Position numbers and translations under genes: made by a program. 64,000 nucleotides of DNA. Origin: Diphasiastrum complanatum. Its lineage: Eukaryota > Streptophyta > Lycopodiopsida > Lycopodiales > Lycopodiaceae. Under the pieces are notes generated by a model. That model did not search any database, had not been told where the DNA came from, and worked only from the letters and a program-made list of their open reading frames with translations. The DNA is taken from contig CM055097.1 in assembly GCA_029204225.1 (NCBI GenBank), positions 71,841,952-71,905,951 on the forward strand. The letters are read 5' to 3'. Below, in pieces: positions 56,250 to 64,000 of this stretch. Every line of letters begins with the position of its first letter. Within the stretch, counting starts at the first letter, position 1.

Positions 56250-57915
56250 CAAACTAATTAGGGAAGACTGACATCTGGTATTTAGCCCCACGGAAGCGAT
56301 CTACAAGGTCATCCATCTTGACTTATTTTAATAGTCAATTTAATTAACCCCTTGTAATCCACACAAATCTAGAAATTTCCATCCTTCTTTGTTTTAAAAA
56401 GAACAAGAGCGCCCCATGGTGATGTACTACTGGGTTAGATATGTCTCATCCTCAAATAGTTTTTCATTTGATTTGAAATCTCTAACTTCTCTTTTTGAGA
56501 AAACCTATAAGGTTGCTTAGAGGTAGGTTGACTTCCTAGAATTAACTCTATTTTGTACCTAGATCATGGTGGTAAACCATGAGGTGATTTATTGGAAATA
56601 CATCTTTGAATTCACTTATGATCTGATGTTTCATTGCTTGTTTGTGATCTAAATCTACTTAATTACAAATTACTAAGAATCCACAATCATTTCAATACAC
56701 ATCAAAAACATCAGCAATAGAAATTGCAAACATTGAAATAACTTCATACTGCTAAAAATCAAATGCTTCCATTATATTACCTATGGAAATTGCATCTAAT
56801 GGATGTACAAAATTATTACCAAATAAAGTAACTACCTTGTCAGCCTCTTGAAAGTGAGAACATGCTTCTCAAACCAATAATCAAAGAAGGTACTAAATAA
56901 CCACTCATATCCAAAAATTAAATTAGTACAAGCTAGGTTCAAAATAGAAAAATCAACTAATTCTTTGTGATCTTGGATATGCACTAGGAGATTCAATAGT
57001 CTCACGTTCCAAGTCTGCAAATCTACTCCTAAAGCTAGATAAACTTGATATGATTGTTGGCTTTAGTTGTCACAAGATGAGAATTGATAAAACTATGAGT
57101 AGAACATACTAATTTTTTAATCCTTAAATGTGCCTTTTTAATGAAATAAATCATTAGGCAAGAAAGAAACAATACTAAAAGAAAATTCACACTCACAATC
57201 ACACATGTTAATTTCTAAAGTTATACCTTTACCACCAAGGATTTCGATGAGTCTATGTCATAGGTTTCTTCCTTTTCGGACAAAACTTCATCATACGCCA
57301 AGATTGTTGCAAATGAAAAACATAGTCTTCTTTTTAGCTTTGATCCAGGATAGAGAATTTTTCATCTTCTTTTTTCTTTAGTGGTTTTGATGCCATTTGA
57401 TCCAATTCATCAAAATATATGCTTTCGCAATTTGACAAGCATCTTCAAGGTTATGAAGCACATTTCTTCTACATTCATTCTGATAATCAGCTGACAACCC
57501 TAGGACAAACTGCCAAAGTACCAATTTCATATCAAATGATGAAACTTGATTCTAGAGCTCCATGATTTCTTGGATATAAGAATCTATTTCCCATCTCACA
57601 GTTTATGAACTTTTGATAATATTAGACATCATCCACAATGACAAAAGCTTTTTTGAAGACTTCCATAAATGCATCCCAAGTAGTGAATTTAATAGTCAGA
57701 TAATGAAACCACAACGATGTCTTTTCGTGAAGAAATAAAACCATTCTCTCAATTTTCTTCTCCTCAAAAACACCATGGAGACTAAAGTAACTATCCCATT
57801 TCCACAACTTCCAACTTCTTCTCCTCTCTCGTGTAAGTCTCTGGTTGGAATTCGAAAATTTAGAGAAGACAATAATTTCACTTGGTTCATCAAAACCTCC
57901 ATTTGTTGGTTTCAC
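56250..57915 (-). pseudogene. Very degenerate gypsy gag to RT
   Basis: On the minus strand a gag piece (57915-57622: SYFSLHGVFEEKKIERMVLF, WFHYLTIKFTTWDAFMEVF) is followed about 1.2 kb later by an RT entry motif (GALVLFKTKKDGNF, then ICVDYKGLIKLTIK, about 56430-56330), in order and orientation as in a gypsy element. Many stops. No LTRs identified. Confidence 0.6.
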
Positions 57916-59449
57916 AAATTATTCCTTTAGTTCATGTCATTAAGTGCATTACTCAATTGGTGAAAATTTTGCATGTTGTAGGAGGGGGTATAACAGGATT
58001 TGTAGCTTTTTCAATCATCTTGAATTATATATTATGAGAAAATAACTTACTTCAATTAATAAATACAGTCGTTTTTAATTAAGTGAGATATAGTGACCAA
58101 ATTCTGACTGAACTTAATCCTAAGTATGGTCATTTCATAAATCTAAATTCATTTTTTAGATAACTCCAAAAGTTTAAAATTCAAAATTTTAGAATTTAAT
58201 TATTTAAAAAACAAACTTATGTAACTTAAGAATTTGATGAAAAATATTGTCAATACAAAGGCGATTGAAACCGAAACAATGACATACTATTGGATTTCTA
58301 ATGTCATTAATCTAATGTCATACATGCATGCAAATCATATGACATTAGTTGTAAAATGTCATTACTGAATTTTTTTAAAACGTAAAATTCAGTTTTACAA
58401 AAATCATCAGCCACTATCAGTGATTTACGATAGAATCATTAGAACACATGCGTATAATCACTCAAAACAATTGTAGATATGATCATGCATGCCAAAATTA
58501 CTCACAAAATTGTCATGCAACCAATTTTCACAAGCACAATACATTGAAGTTTGAAAAAACAAAAACCAGAAAAATTTGCATTTTAATCAGATTTTACTCA
58601 CAAATTAGCAAAATTTCGAATCTCCATAACTTGAACGACAGTGCACCAAATTGGTCATATTTGTTAGAATCACAAAGAAGCAAAATCACCCAACCATCGA
58701 GAAGCCACCAATCAATCTTCAACATCACCCTCGAGCCATGGGATAAGATGTAGGTGTAGAGAGAGAAAACTGGTAATGAAAACCACAAACTAGAATGGTA
58801 GTAGGGCAAGTTCCTACCTGGATATATAGTCTCATCTTCTCCCATGCGTGGCACCATGCAAGCCAAAAATATCTTAAAAGCATTTTTCATTACTATTGAT
58901 ACTCTACACATGCCAATAGCCATCATAACCCATGTACTAGCTTCACATATGTGATTGGGCCCTCACAAGGTTATTAATCACATTACTGGCCTAGTATAGA
59001 ATAACAAGGCATAACCAATAATCTCATGTATTGGAGTGTTGTGTATCCAAGTATAGAATTATGTCGAATCATTTATGCAGGACATGGACGTAGGACATGG
59101 ACATAGCAAATTCTAACTCCACCATTAATCTAAATGGCATAGGCTACTTGTGTGTGACAATTTGTAGAAAATGGTTTTATATATGATGGCTTTGTACTTC
59201 TACCAAATTCACAAATTGACATTGTTTTATTCACAATCAAATTTCTTACATTCTAACAACATCTCTCTATATATTTCATTCTATGTTCCTCCCACATACA
59301 CCAAATCATAAAAAACAGAACATTATCTCTCTCTCTCTCTCTCTAGAAATTGTGTATTGTAATGTAATGTTAATTTATTTATTTTTGTAAGTCTATTCTA
59401 AACTCATTATATTTTATAATTAACATTCTCTCTCTATTCTACTCTTACA
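57916..59449. other. AT-rich spacer with CT microsatellite
   Basis: No gene. (CT)n run at about 59325-59344 and TC-rich stretches around 59430. Confidence 0.5.
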
Positions 59450-61066
59450 CATGATCGATTGCCAAGTCAATTTTGGGCTGAGGCAATAGTTGCAGCAGTA
59501 CACCTGCAGAACAGATCAACAATGATTGCCCTAGAAAACAAGCAACATACGAAATGTGGACATGTAGAAAGCTTGATCTGTCATACGTGCGTGTATTCGG
59601 ATGTGCAGCATACAAGCACATACCAAAGGAAAAAAAAAACAAGCTCAATGGAAAATTAGAGTAGACAATCATGGTCGGATATTCGAACGGATCAAAAGTC
59701 TACAGACTCTACAATCCAACCACAAAGAAATTCGTGTCGAGTAGAGATGTGAAGTTCGATGAGTCCACATTCCCTGGATTGAAGGATGAAAAAGGCCATG
59801 AGATGTTCACACTAATGCCGATTCGAGGGAGATTGAGGACAAACATCAAATTAGAATGTTAAGCCGCAGACTCTAGAGCAGCAAGAAGCCGAAGATCAAC
59901 CCAACGAAGAAGAAACATTTGAGCAGCGACGAATCGAACCCAGAAGGTCAACAAGACAAAGAAAACCTCTAGATTGATACACTGACAATCTTCGATGGAG
60001 CGAAGGCACAAAGTTCGAGTACTGCAACTTCACTGAAGAGCCAACAACATATCAAGAGACTGTTCAAAGTCCAGAGGGAGAATTCTAGAAGCAGGCAATG
60101 CCATAGGAAATCAAATTAATGAGACAAAATGAGGCATGGACTCTAGAGCCACTGCCTGAAAATAAAAAGATCGTTGATTGCAAGTGGGTATACAAAAGGA
60201 AAATCAAATCAGATGGCACTGTCGGATGCTACAAAGCAAGGCTTGTCGCAAAGAGCTACACACAAAGGTACGACGTCGATTATTTCGACATGTATTCGCC
60301 AATAATGGTGAAAATGACAAGCATTCGACTATTCCTTTCATACGCAACGAAATACAATCTGGAAATTCACCAGATTGAATTAAAGACAGCCTTTCTCCAC
60401 TAAGATCTAGAGGAAGAAATCTTCATGAAGTAGCCTGAAGAATTTGAAGACCCCGACAATCGACAATATGTCTGTCGATTGCAGCGATGCATTTATGGCA
60501 TGACGCATTGGCAAATGGTGAAACAAATCCTGCAATATCTGAAGAGTTCCCAAAATATGGGATTAACCTACAAAACAAAGAAGACAAAGGATTTGAACTG
60601 CACCACTACAGTGATGCAAGTTGGGCAAGCTGCAAAGATGATAGCAAGTCTGTGACAGGAGGATGTTCGATAGCGTGTGGAGCAGCAATCAACTGGATAT
60701 GCAAGATGCAAACCTTGGTGGCTCAATTCTCATGCGAAGCTGAATATGTCGTAGCTTCAAAAATCGAGAACGAGGTAGTCTGGTTGCAGATGATGTTGGA
60801 GGCAATTGGCATACCACAAGGAGAACCATGCACGTTAATGGTGGATTCTCAAAGTGCCATATATCCGTCCTAGAATCATGTTTTCCACTCAAAGACGAAA
60901 CATATACCTCTGAAGTACCATCATATTCGAGACTTGATCTCAAAAAAAGAGCTCAAGGTCCAGTACGTAATATCTGAGTTGTAGATTTGCTCACGAAGTC
61001 GTTCGACAAATCACTCTTCGCAAGGCAAAGAAAGACAATTGGATTAAATAAAGGTTTAAGAGGGAG
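59450..61066 (+). pseudogene. Copia F fragment (integrase end, RT part, RNase H)
   Basis: Starts inside integrase (LPSQFWAEAIVAAVHLQNRS), then MVGYSNGSKVYRLYNP, VDCKWVYKRKIKSDGT and YNLEIHQIELKTAFLH, stops at CRLQRCIYGM (about 60500), and jumps to HWQMVKQILQYLKSS. The RT active-site segment (YVDD) and thumb are therefore deleted. RNase H (YSDASWASC, SCEAEYVVAS, VDSQSAIYPS, HIPLKYHHIRD) continues with shifts. The polypurine tract TTAAGAGGGAG follows. Confidence 0.88.
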
Positions 61067-61735
61067 TGTCAGAAATTGTGAACTCCTACAACTTTGTTGC
61101 AAAGGTGACGAAGCGAAATGAAACAAAGGTCGAAGGGCGACCATACCCCGAAGGTTGAACATACCTCGAAGACTGAAAAACACAAAACAAAAGACACGAA
61201 ACAAAATGAAATGAAGATGAAGGAAAACAATTTGCGCTGCCAACTGGCAGCTCGACGAGCGTGGTGTATTGTACTTCACGCTCAGTTGAAAGAATTAGCA
61301 ATAACAGAGAATAACGAACTAGTTGATTAGCATTGACTTGTCTTGTAATTTTTTTTTACCTGTCATGTAAACTCCACACAGTGGAGATAAATACACATTT
61401 TGATCAACACGAAAAAGAAGATAGAGAGACAAAAAATAGAGAGAATAGATGTACATGAAAATCTGCCAATGAGCAGAACACAACAATTGAGCTAAGCGTC
61501 AGGCCGCCAACGAGCGAGACACTGACCAACTCACTCGAATATAAAAAACAGACAATATAATTACTCTCTTCTCCATCTCATTGTTCTCATCATCTTGATT
61601 GCTCGAATCTTTTTTGTTCTGTGATCTATAGTCGCTTGTTTAGGATCCTGAAGATTCCACAAAAGAAACCGAAGTGAACACGAACATAATAGGATTCGCT
61701 TTGTGCGATAGGACGCATCGTCGTATGATTCCATA
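61067..61735 (+). mobile_element. Copia F 3' LTR, right end approximate
   Basis: TGTCAGAAATTGTGAACTCC directly after the purine tract. A TATA-like AGATAAATACAC lies at about 61385 and CT-rich sequence near 61565-61600. The right edge is not certain. Confidence 0.7.
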
Positions 61736-61779
61736 GTTACATTTTTTATACAATTATTTGGTTATCAATGAATAGGGAG

Positions 61780-62640
61780 CAAATTTTAAGATCAACCTAC
61801 GTTAACATAAGATATCCAACGATGTCAGCCACCCATTCTAGAATGGCATTGACATGGAATAATATGTCATCCAGGAGCTCATCATCTACCCCTTTGCTAT
61901 CAAGTATGTTGCATATCCATGAGAAGTGATTGGCTCTCAAGTATCTTTGCTCTCAAGATAGTGTTGCTTTTCCTTGCAAATGACAATTTTAAAGCCGAAC
62001 TCTTGAAGAAGACGAAGGGATTGGGCCAGGAGGTAATGGTGAAATTTCTTCATGCTATATATCGTTGCTAGCACTTCTCGCTTGGTGGTAGTATAGTTTA
62101 TATCTATGGTGACTGTCTATTGGCAAAATACATTGGATAATCCTTTTTAAACCCCCTAGCTATGTAAGGGCACTCCCTACGACATATTTGGAAGCGTCCA
62201 CATGGACATGAAATTCTATGGTCCAGATTGGGGAATGTAGGATTGGGGTAGTTACTAAGGCTCTCTTGAGTTTATAAACAGCCTCAAGGATGGTCATTTG
62301 ATAAATCAAAAAGGCTAGCTTGGCAAAATCCAAAATAAACCTGGGATAATAGTTTTAGTGTCGCATAAAAATATCAACTTTGCAAATAGTCACGAGTTTA
62401 GACATCCCAATTATTATGTAGATTTTTTGTACATCAGTAGCTATACCATTCTTTGAAATAATATGGCTTAGCATTATGTTGTGCATAATCAAGAATTGAC
62501 ATTTGGCCAAATTTAGAGTTATACCAAATAATCGACATTGTATGAACACTTTCTCCAAGCAAGTTAAATGCTTGGCCTATTGTTGGCCATTTCCAATGCC
62601 ATGCAATGTCCAATGCCCAATGCACAATGCATGTAAATAA
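61780..62640 (-). pseudogene. Degenerate gypsy RT thumb and RNase H
   Basis: Minus-strand EKVFIQCRLFGITLNLAKCQF...HIISKNGIATDVQKI is the Ty3/gypsy RT C-terminal motif (LNxxKCxF...GxIVSxxGI). It continues into KRALVTTPILHSP and FHVHVDASK (RNase H first Asp). Stops and shifts throughout. Confidence 0.75.
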
Positions 62641-62989
62641 ATACTGAGGTCTCACACAAGCTCGATTTTTGTAAGTTATGTAATTAAATAAAAGTCAGAC
62701 ACCTCATAACGGTGCACTTGTACTACCCAAAGTGCCTTGAAGCATTAATAAGTAGTAAATTTTGATTGAGTGTGCCTCAAAGCACAATAGAAATTTATGT
62801 GGCATGGCTCAAGTAGGAATTGTAAGAAGAATTCATTGTAAAGTCAAGTTACTTGCAAAATAAATAAAATCAAGATAACTTGGACTCTCAAGTTTTAGAA
62901 ATGACAATAAGCAAGTGCCACTTCAACTCTTTTGGACCCAACTACATAAGCCAAATGTTTTGTTACGGGATTCTTATAAGATTCCTACT

Positions 62990-64000
62990 AGAATCTTCTA
63001 ACAGATTTCAGCTATCATAAATCATACAAAAAATATCCAAATGTGGAATCACAACCCCAAGACTACAGAGAGCGTCGACGATAGAACGACAACGGAGCTC
63101 CAAAACCTTTATCCACCAGAAGCGTCACTGCCAACAAAAGTCGCCAAGTAGCGGACCGTGACCGATAAGCAAAAACAAAGCCTGGTGCCCCACAAACACA
63201 TTTCACGGTGACAGGAATAAACGCATGGCCAAGTCAACAAAAGAGCTACCAAGAATTTGAAATCAGACACCCGTAAAATGATGCATTGTACTCACAAGAC
63301 AAAGGCATGAGAATTAAGGGTAGTCTAGCTCTCAAATGGGCCCAAAGCGAAAAGGGACCCAAGAGCTCCCATTAAATGCTACAGATGTGGAGATAATCAC
63401 CAGATTGTCGAGTGCTCCAACAAGCCACAAGGCAACATCATACCACTTTGTCAAGATTGTGGGTATAGACACCCATATCTAGTGTGTCCATTTAGGAAGG
63501 AAAAACAGGGAGAGGCTTCTACCCTACTGCACTTGATGAGTGTGGTTGGAATGCCGAAAATATTTATTGTACCTGTGTTCATCTAGACAAGAGCACAAAA
63601 ACATCTAGAAAAGGAACCAACAAAATATGCTATTAAGCTAGGCTTTAATAGTTTTATGTACGATATATACATGGGTTTCAAAATAGGCCACATGAGGAAA
63701 AAGTTTATTTCAAATGATTGTTGTTTTTCTATAACTATTAATTTTGTTTATTTGAAAACTTACTCATATGGCATGTACTCTTTCTCAAGTCATGCTAGAA
63801 TCTACAAGCTCAGACCTTCCTTGACATTATTCATAAATGATAATAGAATGGCATTTGCTCTTTCTTAAGTCATGCTAGAATTTACAAGCTTGGACTTTCC
63901 TTGACAATGACTACTCAAATCAAAAGAGTGATGGGAGAAGCAAGATTCCACATTTTGTCCTACATAGTCAACAAATGAACATTCTTCATGCAACCAAGTC
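62990..64000 (+). pseudogene. Gypsy leader and gag with two zinc knuckles, copy 2
   Basis: Related to 3250-3470 at its start (ESVDDRTTTELQNL against ESVDKSPMKELQNL). At about 63377-63415 it encodes CYRCGDNHQIVEC and at about 63449-63487 CQDCGYRHPYLVC. Both are CX2CX3HX4C, one residue shorter than the usual knuckle. Gag knuckles bind genomic RNA. Stops are present upstream. The last 230 bases hold a two-copy 79-bp repeat (63769 and 63848) and run off the window. Confidence 0.65.

Noticed and set aside
58448-58926. ORFs of about 100 codons on both strands
   Set aside because: AT-rich random-looking products without motifs.

Overview
This is nuclear DNA from a plant with a large, repeat-dense genome. 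The evidence is many nested Ty1/copia and Ty3/gypsy retroelements primed from initiator-Met tRNA (TGGTATCAGAGC sites), GT-AG introns, AT-rich spacers, and one intact host gene of the plant short-chain dehydrogenase type. A gymnosperm would fit the gene sparsity and element decay, but nothing in the window proves the species.

Layout. 0-4 kb: a decayed coiled-coil ORF, a broken Ty3/gypsy RNase H-integrase stretch, and a gypsy leader/gag-like piece with a 25-bp minisatellite. 4-8 kb: LTRs and the 3' end of copia family A (minus strand). 8-12.3 kb: low-complexity tracts and LTR pieces. 12.3-14.2 kb and 24.7-26.3 kb: two copies (C1, C2) of one dead copia fragment sharing the same inactivating changes. 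14.3-17.5 kb: a copia 5' end whose leader holds three 80-bp units of an unusual inverted motif, then a gypsy gag scrap. 17.8-24.7 kb: a family A LTR abutting an almost complete copia element (B). 26-31.5 kb: mostly unassigned, with one possible secreted-peptide ORF. 31.5-32.4 kb: a family D LTR.

32.5-38.8 kb is the most unusual part. Two divergently transcribed, intron-containing genes face each other. The left one (minus strand, now a pseudogene) joins a histone H3-like region to a Ser/Pro/Lys-rich linker and a Ulp1/adenain-like cysteine protease. The right one (plus strand) is an unrecognised protein with an Asp-rich tail. Both have the same pair of inverted motifs (GATATCGGATCAAC-GCGCGC type) directly before the ATG. 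Five further pairs lie in the intergenic region and in a protease intron, and three more at 15.05-15.29 kb. A 1.15-kb terminal-inverted-repeat element with a GC-rich core splits the H3-like part.

39.3-43.7 kb: a copia-derived element (A2) with gag and protease but no integrase or reverse transcriptase; a 442-residue ORF of unknown function (X) takes their place. 43.7-48 kb: copia D with two smaller insertions. 48-51 kb: no gene seen. 51.2-52.2 kb: the SDR gene, with a 20-nt first exon. 53.8-64 kb: degenerate copia and gypsy pieces and a GC-rich island. Apart from the SDR gene and perhaps the right-hand unknown gene, nearly every coding region carries stops, frameshifts or deletions.
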